Shown: in pieces, positions 30,589 through 40,843 of the stretch
Layout of the letters: every line of letters begins with the position of its first letter
How positions within the stretch are numbered: position 1 is the first letter of the stretch
Source of the DNA: Halochromatium glycolicum
GTDB taxonomy: Bacteria; Pseudomonadota; Gammaproteobacteria; Chromatiales; Chromatiaceae
Direction: 5' to 3'
Length of the DNA: 64,000 nt
Assembly (NCBI RefSeq): GCF_016584085.1
Contig: NZ_NRSJ01000005.1
Location: 123,878 to 187,877 of the forward strand
Position numbers and translations under genes: made by a program
The notes under the pieces: generated by a model
Databases searched by the model: none
The model's input: the letters and a program-made list of their open reading frames with translations, nothing else
Told to the model about the DNA's origin: nothing

Positions 30589-31010
30589 TGCCTGACGCCA
30601 TCTCGAGGGCGCTCAAGGAGCGCATCACCGCCGAAGCCGGCTATCGATGCGGGTACTGCCTCACGGACCAGCGAGTCAGTGGCGCCCGGATGCACATCGA
30701 GCACCTCATACCGCGCGCCCGTGGCGGCGGATCGGAGCCGGCCAACCTCTGGCTGTCTTGCGCCTGGTGCAATAGTTATAAGGGCACGCAAACCGAGGCC
30801 CTCGATCCGGACACCGGCGATCGGGTCTCGCTCTTCAACCCACGCGAACAGGGCTGGTCGGAGCACTTCGCCTGGACGGATGGCGGGGTCCGCATTCGGT
30901 GTCTCACCCCGATGGGCCGAGCCACGGTGGAGGCCCTACGCCTGAACAACCCCTACATCGTTCCCGCGCGCCGGCTGTGGGTCGTAGCGGGGTGGCATCC
31001 GCCGGCGTAG
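30588..31010 (+). CDS. HNH endonuclease family protein
   Basis: The 140-residue protein has the zinc-binding CGYC pair near residue 20, the HNH histidine in MHIEHLIPRARGGG, the Asn in EPANLWLSCAWCNSYKG, and the second CxxC (CAWC). The order CxxC-H-N-CxxC is that of McrA-like HNH nucleases. ATG at 30588 overlaps the upstream stop; a TTG one codon earlier is possible. It could be a DNase in defence or a homing-type function; no group I intron or intein is seen. Confidence 0.8.
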   Translation: MPDAISRALKERITAEAGYRCGYCLTDQRVSGARMHIEHLIPRARGGGSEPANLWLSCAWCNSYKGTQTEALDPDTGDRVSLFNPREQGWSEHFAWTDGGVRIRCLTPMGRATVEALRLNNPYIVPARRLWVVAGWHPPA

Positions 31011-31421
31011 CGGTTGCGGCTCAGGGCCGCGGTGGTCACGAAACGGGGTCCGACTCGATGTCGGCGAGGAGTGAAGAGGGGATGCGAGCACGTCCGAGCT
31101 GCTTAAGCAGATCGCAACCGTCCGTTGTCCTCCGAGAAAGGCCATTGCGGACTTCTCCAAGGTCGACAGCCCGACCCAAGCGTAGATGCCGCTCCGCAAA
31201 ACAGTCCCACAAACCGCGACAGCCGGGCTTGCCAGTTGGGGATGGATACGGAGGAACACCTACCGCCGCGAGCCAGCGCAGCGAGGCGCCCCATGGAAGT
31301 GCTCCGCGCCCTCAATCACCCATCACTATCGCTCAAAGGCATCGGGATTCAAAATGCGTAGCCTGGATCAATGGAAGTTCAACGCATAAGGGAAAAACTC
31401 TACCATGCCCATGGATTCGTC
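31011..31421. other. Gap before WYL regulator, no gene seen
   Basis: These 411 bases contain short open frames on both strands but none with a recognisable domain, ribosome site or consistent codon use. The promoter of the WYL gene is expected near the right end, where ATAAGGGAAAAACTC precedes the start. Confidence 0.4.
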
Positions 31422-32585
31422 ATGAACCGCGCGGAGCGTATCTACCGACTGCATGCACTGCTGCGGCAAAGGCCCCACTCGCTCGCCCAGCTCATGGAAG
31501 CCTTGGAGGTGTCGCGCGCAACGCTCGTGCGCGATCTCGGCTACATGCGCGACTTCATGGGCGCGCCGATTGATTACGACCGCGCCAGCAACGGCTATCG
31601 CTACGAGGAATCGACCAGCTTCGAGCTGCCCGGACTTTGGCTGAACGAAAGCGAGCTGCATGCCCTCCTCGCTAGCGAACGGCTGCTCGATCTCGTCCAG
31701 CCCGGACTCCTCGCCCCCTATCTCGGACCGCTGCGGACTCGGCTGCGCAGCCTCCTGAGCCAGAGCGGGCATAGTGCTTCCGCCGTGAGCGAGCGCATCC
31801 TGCTTCAGCCCGTCGCCGCGCGACCCGCGGAGCCTCAGCGCTTCGGCATCATCACCGCCGCCTTGCTTGAGGGCCGGCAGCTCAGGATTCGCTACCACAG
31901 CCGGTCGAAGGACAGCCAGAGCGACCGTCTCATTCACCCGCAGCGGCTCCTGCGCTATCGCGACAACTGGTACCTGATCGCCGACTGCGACCACGCTCGC
32001 GCGCTCCGCACCTTCTCGCTCGACCGCATCACCCATGCGGAGAAGCTTGCCGGCCGGGCGCGCGTGCACGATCAGCAGACGCTCGACCGGTTCCTCGGCG
32101 CCAGCTTCGGCATCTTCTCCGGCAACGCCAGCGCGTGGGCCGTGCTGCGGTTCAGCCCAGAGGCGTCACGCTGGGTCGCGGACGAGGTTTGGCACCCGGA
32201 CCAGCTCGGTCAATGGAGCGAGGGAAGCTACGAGCTCCAGATCCCCTACTCCGACCCGCGCGAGCTGCTGATGGACATCCTCAAGTACGGGCCAGAGGTC
32301 GAGGTGATGGCGCCAAAGGAATTGCGGGAGATGGTGGCGGAGCGCCTTCGATACCCCTCATGGGGATTCGGAACGTTGGCTGTCAAAGAGTGCAAGAGTT
32401 CAGGTGCAATCCTCATAATCCCTCATGGGGATTCGGAACACCCCTGCGCGGCCGCAGCGCGACCATCACCGCCATCTCATAACCCCTCATGGGGATTCGG
32501 AACGACCAGCGGCGCGATGTACGACCTCAGCCCGGACTCTTCATATCATAATCTCCATGGGGATTCGGAACGCTCCTTCCAATAG
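31422..32585 (+). CDS. WYL-domain transcription factor, 3' end fused to CRISPR array
   Basis: An N-terminal HTH (RIYRLHALLRQRPHSLAQLMEALEVSRATLVRDL) is followed by a WYL domain (about 140-220, LRIRYHSR ... PQRLLRYRDNWYLIADC) and a WCX-like C-terminus ending GPEVEVMAPKELREMVAERLR. Such regulators often control defence loci, sensing ligands such as nucleic acids. The natural protein should end near 32349 (~309 residues); instead the frame runs into the first repeats of the array and continues ~78 codons of repeat/spacer-encoded sequence (PSWGFGT, HGDSE) to 32585. Start ATG at 31422 is preferred to one 51 bases upstream because it opens the HTH. Confidence 0.85.
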   Translation: MNRAERIYRLHALLRQRPHSLAQLMEALEVSRATLVRDLGYMRDFMGAPIDYDRASNGYRYEESTSFELPGLWLNESELHALLASERLLDLVQPGLLAPYLGPLRTRLRSLLSQSGHSASAVSERILLQPVAARPAEPQRFGIITAALLEGRQLRIRYHSRSKDSQSDRLIHPQRLLRYRDNWYLIADCDHARALRTFSLDRITHAEKLAGRARVHDQQTLDRFLGASFGIFSGNASAWAVLRFSPEASRWVADEVWHPDQLGQWSEGSYELQIPYSDPRELLMDILKYGPEVEVMAPKELREMVAERLRYPSWGFGTLAVKECKSSGAILIIPHGDSEHPCAAAARPSPPSHNPSWGFGTTSGAMYDLSPDSSYHNLHGDSERSFQ

Positions 32586-35500
32586 GCGAGTGCCAACAAG
32601 GTGAAGCCTCATAACCCCTCATGGGGATTCGGAACGATGCGCGTTGTGCATTTGGATATTACTCACTTGCCCTCATAACCCCTCATGGGGATTCGGAACG
32701 AGTGTTACGGACTCGCCATCCGCAAGCGTAATTGGCTCATAACCCCTCATGGGGATTCGGAACTCACCTCGCGAATCAGCGCAGAGTCTGCCCCGAGCAC
32801 TCATAACCCCTCATGGGGATTCGGAACTGATCCGTCCAGCTTGGCGATAACACGATCGCCAGACTCATAACCCCTCATGGGGATTCGGAACGCGAACGCG
32901 CAAGCACCACGCTCGCGATGCGTCGAGCTCATAACCCCTCATGGGGATTCGGAACGCGCTGATCCGGCGCGAGAAGAAGCGAGAGCAGGCGCTCATAACC
33001 CCTCATGGGGATTCGGAACCCCTGAACGTGCCGCTCGCCAATTCATCGCGGAACGCTCATAACCCCTCATGGGGATTCGGAACGACTCAGCGATTGCGCG
33101 TTCAGCGCCGTGCGCCGATCTCATAACCCCTCATGGGGATTCGGAACTTGCGCCCCGCGCGAACAGCCGGGAGATCGGCCGTCTCATAACCCCTCATGGG
33201 GATTCGGAACCGTGAGCGCGACAGACGCATCGGGCAAAACGCCTTGCTCATAACCCCTCATGGGGATTCGGAACATCGTTTCGCAAGCGCGGCAAGCGCT
33301 GGTATGCCGACTCATAACCCCTCATGGGGATTCGGAACGCTTCGCAAGATGGGCGGCACCGTCCGCGACATCTGCTCATAACCCCTCATGGGGATTCGGA
33401 ACCGCCCGCGTGCGCTTTGGTGAAGATGGCAGCGACGACTCATAACCCCTCATGGGGATTCGGAACCCTTACTCAACGCCGATCAGGGTCGCTGGGTCTA
33501 CGCTCATAACCCCTCATGGGGATTCGGAACGAGGGCATCGTGCGCCAGTGCTGACGGCGCCAACCGCTCATAACCCCTCATGGGGATTCGGAACAAGGCC
33601 GAAGTCGCCTACGTCGGCGCACTCGTGCCGCTCATAACCCCTCATGGGGATTCGGAACCAGCGCCTGCGGCCCCGTGTAAGTCATTGATCGCGCTCATAA
33701 CCCCTCATGGGGATTCGGAACTGGATTGCTCGCGATTGTGCTCGGACTGCAAGCGATCTCATAACCCCTCATGGGGATTCGGAACTACCGCAAGTCGAAA
33801 GAAGTCGTCTTTGTCCTGCTCCTCATAACCCCTCATGGGGATTCGGAACGGGTGTTTTCTCAATGGATCAGCGCCGAGGGCGCGGCTCATAACCCCTCAT
33901 GGGGATTCGGAACATGCAGCAGGCCGAGTGCCTTGGTGCGCTGCATCGCCTCATAACCCCTCATGGGGATTCGGAACTATTAGCAATAGTTGCGTTGACA
34001 TAAGCATACACTTCTCATAACCCCTCATGGGGATTCGGAACTCGTCGCGGCTTAACGGAGTGCCCCGGCTGTATGCAGCTCATAACCCCTCATGGGGATT
34101 CGGAACGGTCACCATTGCCTACTGGAAGAATTAAAGCATCTTCTCATAACCCCTCATGGGGATTCGGAACTTGCGTTGTTTGAACGCTTGCCGTCAAACG
34201 GAGATCACTCATAACCCCTCATGGGGATTCGGAACGGCACATCCTCGTCGAAGTTCTGCGGCTGATTACCCTCATAACCCCTCATGGGGATTCGGAACTG
34301 AAGCCGCTTGATCTGCTGCGGGACCGGAGGCGGTCTCATAACCCCTCATGGGGATTCGGAACCACGACCAGCGAAGACTTCGCGCTCGAACCCTTCCACT
34401 CATAACCCCTCATGGGGATTCGGAACTCGTCGCGGCTTAACAGAGTGCCCTGGGTGCATGCAGCTCAAAACCCCTCATGGGGATTCGGAACGCCGGGCTG
34501 CGCGGTCGCGGTATGTCCGTAGCCGATCTCATAACCCCTCATGGGGATTCGGAACGACGCCGAGCTGCCATTGGCGGGCGCCGGCGCGCAGCTCATAACC
34601 CCTCATGGGGATTCGGAACGCTCCCCGGTGGCGCTGTCTGCCGTGGGCGCCTGCTCTCATAACCCCTCATGGGGATTCGGAACATGCGGCGGCCTCCTGG
34701 ATGGGACGCACGGCGTCGCCTCATAACCCCTCATGGGGATTCGGAACCCCAGTCGGTGCGGTGCGAGTGCTTATTGGCGCGATACTCATAACCCCTCATG
34801 GGGATTCGGAACCCGCCCGGCCAAGAAGATCACCGACACCGAGATCACCTCATAACCCCTCATGGGGATTCGGAACCTGTGTGGTCTGAGCGACCGCCAC
34901 GCTGCCAAACGTCTCATAACCCCTCATGGGGATTCGGAACCAGCAACACGCAGTGCGCTACATCGCGACGCATATCCCTCATAACCCCTCATGGGGATTC
35001 GGAACGAGGCTAAAGCACAAAGAGACACCCGCAATGGATCGCTCATAACCCCTCATGGGGATTCGGAACTGCGGATTTTTGCAAAGACGTATGAGCCGCC
35101 TTCAACTCATAACCCCTCATGGGGATTCGGAACCGTGCACCAAAAGGCTCGTCTGCATCTTGGCGCCGGCTCATAACCCCTCATGGGGATTCGGAACGCG
35201 GTCAACGTGCTGCTGTTCGTCTCCGAACTCGAGCTCATAACCCCTCATGGGGATTCGGAACTCGCCTTGCGCTGGATCGTGTGCCAGATCACCGCCTCCT
35301 CATAACCCCTCATGGGGATTCGGAACTCATTGCATTGGCCTCTCTGTTGCGTGATTCAGTTCCTCATAACCCCTCATGGGGATTCGGAACGGTCGCTTTG
35401 ATGGCGGCTTCGCGGTCTGCCTGGGTCTCATAACCCCTCATGGGGATTCGGAACCCGTTGATCAGCACACCGCCGCCGGTGGCATTGATCTCATAACCCC

Positions 35501-36352
35501 TCATGGGGATTCGGAACGCCTGGGGCAGGGGCACGAGACCTGGGGCCGCGAGGCTCATAACCCCTCATGGGGATTCGGAACGCGCGTGTTCTTTAAGCCG
35601 CGGGACGCCGGCAGCGGCTCATAACCCCTCATGGGGATTCGGAACACAGGTGGATGCCTTTAAGGCGCTGGGCGGCGGGGTCTCATAACCCCTCATGGGG
35701 ATTCGGAACGCTCTGGTCTTCGTAGAGGACGCGGTTGACACACAGCTCATAACCCCTCATGGGGATTCGGAACGATCAATTCACCACCGAGCTAGACCGC
35801 GGTTACTGCCTCATAACCCCTCATGGGGATTCGGAACGATCGGCACCGAGCGCAGAACGCGCATCGATTACAACTCATAACCCCTCATGGGGATTCGGAA
35901 CGAGGCAGTACCCGATCACGCGAGCTATGCCGTGCGTCTCATAACCCCTCATGGGGATTCGGAACGGATGATGAAGACGAAGTCGAAGTCGAGACGGACA
36001 ATCTCATAACCCCTCATGGGGATTCGGAACGGCCCTGATCGCCGCGCCTGACAGTCTAGGCGGAGACTCATAACCCCTCATGGGGATTCGGAACGATCTG
36101 CGCAAGATTGCGCGTGTTCGCCAGTCCGAGTCTCATAACCCCTCATGGGGATTCGGAACGATCCGCAGTATCGACTTAAAGCGAGCGAACTGCTGCTCAT
36201 AACCCCTCATGGGGATTCGGAACGTTCCGCCAGGCTGTCTGCACGCCCGTCCCGATCGGTCTCATAACCCCTCATGGGGATTCGGAACACGCGACGCGCG
36301 AAGGGAAGGTCGTCTCACACTCGGCTCATAACCCCTCATGGGGATTCGGAAC
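32347..36352. CRISPR. CRISPR array, 63 repeats of 28 bp
   Basis: I counted 63 repeats and 62 spacers with a period of 63-65 bases. The 28-base repeat starts CTCATAA and contains a CCCC-TCAT-GGGG stem-loop followed by ATTCGGAAC; spacers are mostly 36 bases (35-37, one of about 40). The first four repeats, on the left, are variant: 32347 (differs over its first six bases and lies in the WYL gene), 32412 (one change) and 32545 (one-base deletion) are altered. All others are identical except 34464 (one change). Read on the plus strand, the handle ATTCGGAAC resembles the ATTGAAAC of many type I repeats. The adjacent cas genes are type I-D. Confidence 0.98.
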
Positions 36353-36474
36353 CCTCGTTTTTGCGCGCCTCGACGCATGAGGAGTCTACACGAAGCAGGG
36401 CGTGCTAGCGGATGCATCGAGCCAGTGGAGCATCTGAGAGGGTGGTTCGAGGCTTCAGCGGAGGTCGAAGTCGG
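36353..36474. promoter_or_regulatory. Array-cas2 spacer, candidate leader
   Basis: These 122 bases lie between the last, perfect repeat and the cas2 stop codon. Because the repeats at this end are undamaged and those at the far end are degenerate, this is a candidate leader for leftward transcription. It is not AT-rich, however, apart from CGTTTTTG next to the repeat, so the assignment is weak. Confidence 0.35.
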
Positions 36475-36777
36475 TCACAGGGTGTCAAAATCCGAGCTGT
36501 GGCGGTTGTCTTGCTCGCGCTTGACCTCGCCCTTACCGGATTGGTCCTTGACCAGATGAACCACATGAACATTGCGGCGGTTGGCGGCAGTGATCTCGGT
36601 GAGACGATCCTCAGGGATCATCACCTGGCTGAGCTCACGCCGCAGCCGTACGGCATTCGCTTCCGTGATGTCGCCGGTAAAGACCGAGTATTGCTCGTGG
36701 TTGAGGTAGCGACGCAGCAGCTTCCGAAAGATGCTCGTGCGTGTCGCTTCGACGTCATAGGTGACCAGCATGAACAT
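36475..36777 (-). CDS. cas2: CRISPR-associated endoribonuclease Cas2
   Basis: The 100-residue protein begins MFMLVTYDVEATRTS; the ferredoxin-fold strand with Asp (TYDV) is the conserved Cas2 metal site. It bridges two Cas1 dimers in the spacer-integration complex. It is last in the cas operon, two bases after cas1. A ~15-residue charged tail (GEVKREQDNRHSSDFDTL) is longer than in minimal Cas2 proteins. Confidence 0.95.
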   Translation of the reverse strand: MFMLVTYDVEATRTSIFRKLLRRYLNHEQYSVFTGDITEANAVRLRRELSQVMIPEDRLTEITAANRRNVHVVHLVKDQSGKGEVKREQDNRHSSDFDTL

Positions 36778-36779
36778 CG

Positions 36780-37751
36780 TCAGACTCTACGTGTAAAGGC
36801 GACGTACTCTTCGACGTCGAGTACGTGTCGCTCGATCCCGAGCGCCTCGCGATAGATCCATTCACGATAGGTGCGATCTGCGTAGACCTCCTCCAGCCGC
36901 TGCGCGAATTGCTCCGATACGTGTCTCCGTCCGGTTTCCGTCAACAGACAGACGCCGTCCTGTTGCTCGAACCAGTTGTCAGCGAGCATCCGCCTGCGGG
37001 CCATACGGAAGATGAGCATGTCGACTACCACCGGCTTGAACGGCTCGCAGAGATCCAATCCCAAGGATGCGCGGCCGCGCCCCGGCGCATGCAACACGCT
37101 GAAGGTCTCCTCCAAGTGGGTCTTGCTGGCCTCGTGCCGAGCGACGGCGTAGGTCAACTGGTTCAAAAACGAGATCAGGCAGTTGGTCGGGTTATTCGGC
37201 GGTCGCCTGACCCTGGGCGTGAAATCGAGCGCAGTGTCGATGTGCTTCCAACCGCTGTAGTACCACTCGTGCAGATTACCCTCGACGCCCATCAAGACCT
37301 CGCTCGACTCAGCGATCCCGATCTTCGGCACCAGCTTTCGCATGCCTTTGATGATCCTGTCCAGGTCCTTGGCGCCGCGATAGTGGTAGTACCGCAGGTT
37401 CGCCAGCATGTTGTGTGCGGCCCCGCGTACGACCTCCCTGGCGACCGCCATGCGGCGCTTGTCATCCAGCAGCAGCGCCGCCTGTTTGAGCTTGACCAAG
37501 CCCGCTGGATTGCGGGCGACGGGCTCGAAGGCTCCCTTGCAGTAGCCGTAGAAGTCGAACACTGACACCCGGACACCGTGCTTGCCGCAGAGCGTCAGCA
37601 GCCGACTGTTCAGGCGCGCCTCTCCCAGCAGGACCAAATGACTGATGGACTCGATCGGTAACGACCGGGTGCGGTCACCGATGGTGATCGCCAGGGTATT
37701 CTCGCGCTGCTTCAGCTTGGCCTCGCGGGTGATGAACAGCGTTTCCATCAA
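36780..37751 (-). CDS. cas1: CRISPR-associated integrase Cas1
   Basis: The 323-residue integrase inserts new spacers. Active-site residues are visible: Glu in VEGNLHEWYYS (about residue 150), His in SVLHAPGRGRASLGLDL and Glu in CEPFKPVVVDM (about 225-245). The N-terminal beta domain (LFITREAKLKQRENTL) is complete. The start overlaps the cas4 stop; two Met codons in tandem (37751, 37748) are possible starts. Confidence 0.97.
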   Translation of the reverse strand: MMETLFITREAKLKQRENTLAITIGDRTRSLPIESISHLVLLGEARLNSRLLTLCGKHGVRVSVFDFYGYCKGAFEPVARNPAGLVKLKQAALLLDDKRRMAVAREVVRGAAHNMLANLRYYHYRGAKDLDRIIKGMRKLVPKIGIAESSEVLMGVEGNLHEWYYSGWKHIDTALDFTPRVRRPPNNPTNCLISFLNQLTYAVARHEASKTHLEETFSVLHAPGRGRASLGLDLCEPFKPVVVDMLIFRMARRRMLADNWFEQQDGVCLLTETGRRHVSEQFAQRLEEVYADRTYREWIYREALGIERHVLDVEEYVAFTRRV

Positions 37752-38296
37752 TCATGTCCACAAAAAGGAGCCAGCGAGCAGCTGGCGCAAAGTCCAATCC
37801 GGTGCGCGCCGGGGACGCGTTCGTTGAAGAACAACTGCTCCAGCTTCAGGCTGTCCGCCCAAAGCCCGTCGAGCAGCGCGTCGTCCAGCGACACCTCGCG
37901 CCAACGCCGATTGGTAAGTACTTGCACCCGCCCTGTCCAGATGCGTCCGGTCGCAATGGAGAGCATCAGTGCGTAGAAGCCGACCTGGCGATCCACCGCC
38001 CCCGACGCGCCGCCGGTGCCTTTGTTCTCGAAGACGATGGCCTGATCCCAATCGACCCGATCCGGCGCCAGGCCGAACAGCCCGACCGTGGAACGATCCC
38101 GCTTGTAGTGCGTCGCCTGATGCGCGGCACCGGTCGCGACGCGGCTGTTCCACTGCGCGAAGTTGACTCGGTGCAGGTACATCCAGGCCCGGCGCTCGCA
38201 GAGGTTGACGTGCTGGAAGTGCAAGCCATGCAGTTCCAGGCGGTCGACCCGTTCAGAGAACGCCGCTGACCGATTCCACTGGAATCTCTGGGTCAT
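37748..38296 (-). CDS. cas4: CRISPR-associated exonuclease Cas4
   Basis: The 182-residue RecB-family protein trims and orients prespacers by PAM. The iron-sulfur cysteines are all present: one in VNLCERRAW near residue 33 and three in LCASCSLAPFC at the C-terminus. The nuclease core shows AIVFENKGTGG and QVGFYAL (QhxxY-like). It overlaps the 3' end of cas3 by 44 bases, unusually deep, yet no later Met suits the conserved start. Confidence 0.93.
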   Translation of the reverse strand: MTQRFQWNRSAAFSERVDRLELHGLHFQHVNLCERRAWMYLHRVNFAQWNSRVATGAAHQATHYKRDRSTVGLFGLAPDRVDWDQAIVFENKGTGGASGAVDRQVGFYALMLSIATGRIWTGRVQVLTNRRWREVSLDDALLDGLWADSLKLEQLFFNERVPGAHRIGLCASCSLAPFCGHD

Positions 38297-40223
38297 GTCC
38301 TGGTACCAGGCCGGTCAGTTGGACAAGCTTCGTGGCGGACTCGAAGGCCTCGGGCTCGTCGTCCCATTCGATGCGGTATTGGTCGACCTCAGTGAGCGCC
38401 TTGCACCAGGCCGGCACCAAGCCCTTCACGGGCAGCAAGCGCGTCTCGCCGGTGTGCGGGAAGTAGCAGACCCAGGTGCGCTCGGCCGAGTGGTCCTTGT
38501 CCTCGCGCCAGTAGTCATCGAAGTTGCCGGTGATGTGGATCTCGTCGCCGTCGTAGGTGCCGCGCTCATAGACGGTGGTCTCCCGGCGCAGCCAGACCCG
38601 ACCGAACTCCAACGCCTCGCCACGCTCGTTCACCACCCGCACCCGCGGCTCGATGGAGCGCAGATCGAAGACCTGCTCCCGAAACAGCTTGAGCCAGCGC
38701 TCGACGTGCTCCTTGCAGCCGGGCTGCGCCTCCAGCCGGCGCACGTCCTGTTCCAGCCGATACAGCGTCTTGCAGGCGTCCGGGCGATGCTTGAACAGAT
38801 GCGCACCCTGGTGCTTCTTGTAGCTCGGATGCGCCATCAGCGCGTTCCAGTAGAGGCCGGCGCAGAAGTTGGCGCGCTTGGAAAGTTGTCCGAAGGTGCC
38901 CGGCGCGAGCGGCCCGCTGCCGGTAGCTTGAGCGGCCCGGCTCAACACGTTCGTCAGCGCCTCGATGCCGACCTCCTCGCCAGCATGCTCCTCGATGAAG
39001 GCCCTCAACTGCCGCAGCCAGCCCGCGCGCATCTGCTTGTCGCTGTCCAAGCGCAGCATGACCCGACCATCCTCGCCACGCCGTGCCGCCCGACCATAAC
39101 GCTGCAGGAAGTTCATCGGCTCCATGCCCGGCTCCATGAGCATGAAGTTGGCCTGGCGGAAGGTCACGCCCATCTCAACGCTGGCGGTGGCCAGGATGAG
39201 CCCGAAGTCGTGCGGGTTCTGCTTGCGCCCGAAGGCGAGCCCGGCAGCGGTCAAGCCGCGCGCAACACTGTCGCGGATGCTGTTGATCACCAAGACCCGC
39301 GAGAGGTCGATACCGCCCGCGGTGAGCCTCCGCGCGAGCGCGGTCAACTCGCGCTCCAGGTTTGCGACGGAGTCGAAGATCGCGACCACCTGTCGCCCCT
39401 GCTCGAGCTCTGCCGCGATCGCGGGGAGGTGTTTCAGGATCAGCGCCGATAGCGTTGGCGCTTCCTCCAACGAGAGCACGACATCGCCGTGCAACGGTCG
39501 CCCCTCATCGACCAAGGTCTCGCTCAACGGAGCGATCTGATCCGCGGGCACCCCCACTTGCGCCAGGGTCGGCAAGAGATCCAACGGCGTTGCGGACAGA
39601 AAGCTCAGCTTGGCGCCGCCGTAACCGCGCACCCCTACTTCGCGTTCCACCGTCAGCAGCCGCGCAAACACAGCCGCGAGCCCGAAGCCCCGCTCCTCGA
39701 TGGTGTGGAATTCATCGAAGACGATGTGATCGAAGTCGTTCAACAGGTCGAAGACGCCAAGTCCATCACTGCCGGCCTGCACCCGGCGCCGGATCAACAG
39801 GCCGCTCACGACCTCCGGCACCGCGATGATCATCTCGCCATGGCCGGCATGGGGTGTGAGCTCCTGCATTTGACGCAGCCGATGCCCGCTGACGTTGATT
39901 ACCCCGGCCTCGCGCAAGGCGAGGGTTTGATCCGAGCTCCAGAGTGCAACGGCACGCTCAGCACGCGGCTGCGGCCAACCGGCCTCAATCAGCTCTTGCA
40001 CCAGAGCGCCGGCCAGGTTCTGCGCCAGGCGTCGGGTGGGCACGATGAACAGGATGCGTGCCTCCTGTTCGAGCAGCGCCCGTTGGAAGGCGTAGCTCTT
40101 GCCAGCTCCGGTGGGCGCGTCGGCCACCCGGATAGGATGCGCGTCATGCAGTAGCGCATGCTGTAACGGCGAGAGGCCGTCGCCACCCTTGGCGACGCAA
40201 TGGCGTGCGATAGTTATTTCCAT
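38253..40223 (-). CDS. cas3: CRISPR-associated helicase Cas3 (no HD domain)
   Basis: The 656-residue superfamily 2 helicase has Walker A APTGAGKS (about residue 38-45), motif II DEFH (in FDHIVFDEFHTIEERG), SATP (motif III) and the C-terminal QRYGRAARRGEDGR (motif VI). There is no HD nuclease domain; in type I-D the HD domain is carried by Cas10d, as seen here. It would unwind target DNA for degradation. It overlaps csc1 by ten bases. Confidence 0.95.
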   Translation of the reverse strand: MEITIARHCVAKGGDGLSPLQHALLHDAHPIRVADAPTGAGKSYAFQRALLEQEARILFIVPTRRLAQNLAGALVQELIEAGWPQPRAERAVALWSSDQTLALREAGVINVSGHRLRQMQELTPHAGHGEMIIAVPEVVSGLLIRRRVQAGSDGLGVFDLLNDFDHIVFDEFHTIEERGFGLAAVFARLLTVEREVGVRGYGGAKLSFLSATPLDLLPTLAQVGVPADQIAPLSETLVDEGRPLHGDVVLSLEEAPTLSALILKHLPAIAAELEQGRQVVAIFDSVANLERELTALARRLTAGGIDLSRVLVINSIRDSVARGLTAAGLAFGRKQNPHDFGLILATASVEMGVTFRQANFMLMEPGMEPMNFLQRYGRAARRGEDGRVMLRLDSDKQMRAGWLRQLRAFIEEHAGEEVGIEALTNVLSRAAQATGSGPLAPGTFGQLSKRANFCAGLYWNALMAHPSYKKHQGAHLFKHRPDACKTLYRLEQDVRRLEAQPGCKEHVERWLKLFREQVFDLRSIEPRVRVVNERGEALEFGRVWLRRETTVYERGTYDGDEIHITGNFDDYWREDKDHSAERTWVCYFPHTGETRLLPVKGLVPAWCKALTEVDQYRIEWDDEPEAFESATKLVQLTGLVPGHDPEIPVESVSGVL

Positions 40224-40843
40224 TTTCGGACCTCATCCGTCGCATCCTTCAGCGGCATCGGCGCGGTTAATTGCAGCCCGTAGAGAAGGAAGCGCTCGAC
40301 CTGCAATTCCTGCTCGAACAGCATCGCCGTGGCCGCATTCAGCCGTACCCTCTCCACCGTCCGGTCGGGCTCCAGCTTGACCATGCCGTTGCGGTGCAGG
40401 CCGACGCGGATCACGATCTCATCGGCGCCAACCACTTTGAACGGGTCCGGGCCGAACAGGGCGCCCTGAAACTGCACCGCCGGTGGCACCTCCTGAATAC
40501 TCCAGAACTGCTTCAGGTTGCCCTTGCTCACCACATCCCGGAGCTTCTTCTGAAAACCGCCCTCTTCCTCCAGATTCAGCCGCCGGGCGATAGGGGGCAG
40601 CAGCCGCGGCTGCTGCGTGGTGAGCACCGATGCGCGCCAGGGCATCGCCGACCAGTCGCGCTTGTAGTCCTTCGCCGGCAGGGCACACCAGGCGCGGGCG
40701 TAGCCGAGTGCGCTGGCCAAACCGAAGCACAACGCGCTGTCGCTGATCAGTTCCGGCAGGGTCGCGGTGCCGCCCTGGACTGCCAGCGAGTGGTAGGCGA
40801 AGGGCGTCAGCGTCGTGGCCTTGAGCCCAATGACTGCCGTCAT
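40214..40843 (-). CDS. csc1: Type I-D Cas5 (Csc1)
   Basis: The 209-residue RAMP protein caps the crRNA 5' handle in the I-D effector. It is identified mainly by position between csc2 and cas3 and by length; the N-terminus MTAVIGLKATTLTPFAYHSLAVQGGTATL and the closing RFLLYGLQLTAPMPLKD fit the Csc1 pattern. It overlaps csc2 by four bases. Confidence 0.85.
   Translation of the reverse strand: MTAVIGLKATTLTPFAYHSLAVQGGTATLPELISDSALCFGLASALGYARAWCALPAKDYKRDWSAMPWRASVLTTQQPRLLPPIARRLNLEEEGGFQKKLRDVVSKGNLKQFWSIQEVPPAVQFQGALFGPDPFKVVGADEIVIRVGLHRNGMVKLEPDRTVERVRLNAATAMLFEQELQVERFLLYGLQLTAPMPLKDATDEVRKWK

Noticed and set aside
32685..36038. Many short frames beginning MGIRN in the array
   Set aside because: They are translations of the CRISPR repeat and spacers, not genes.
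36353..36474. A tracrRNA or small RNA between array and cas2
   Set aside because: Type I systems need no tracrRNA and no anti-repeat is present in this gap.
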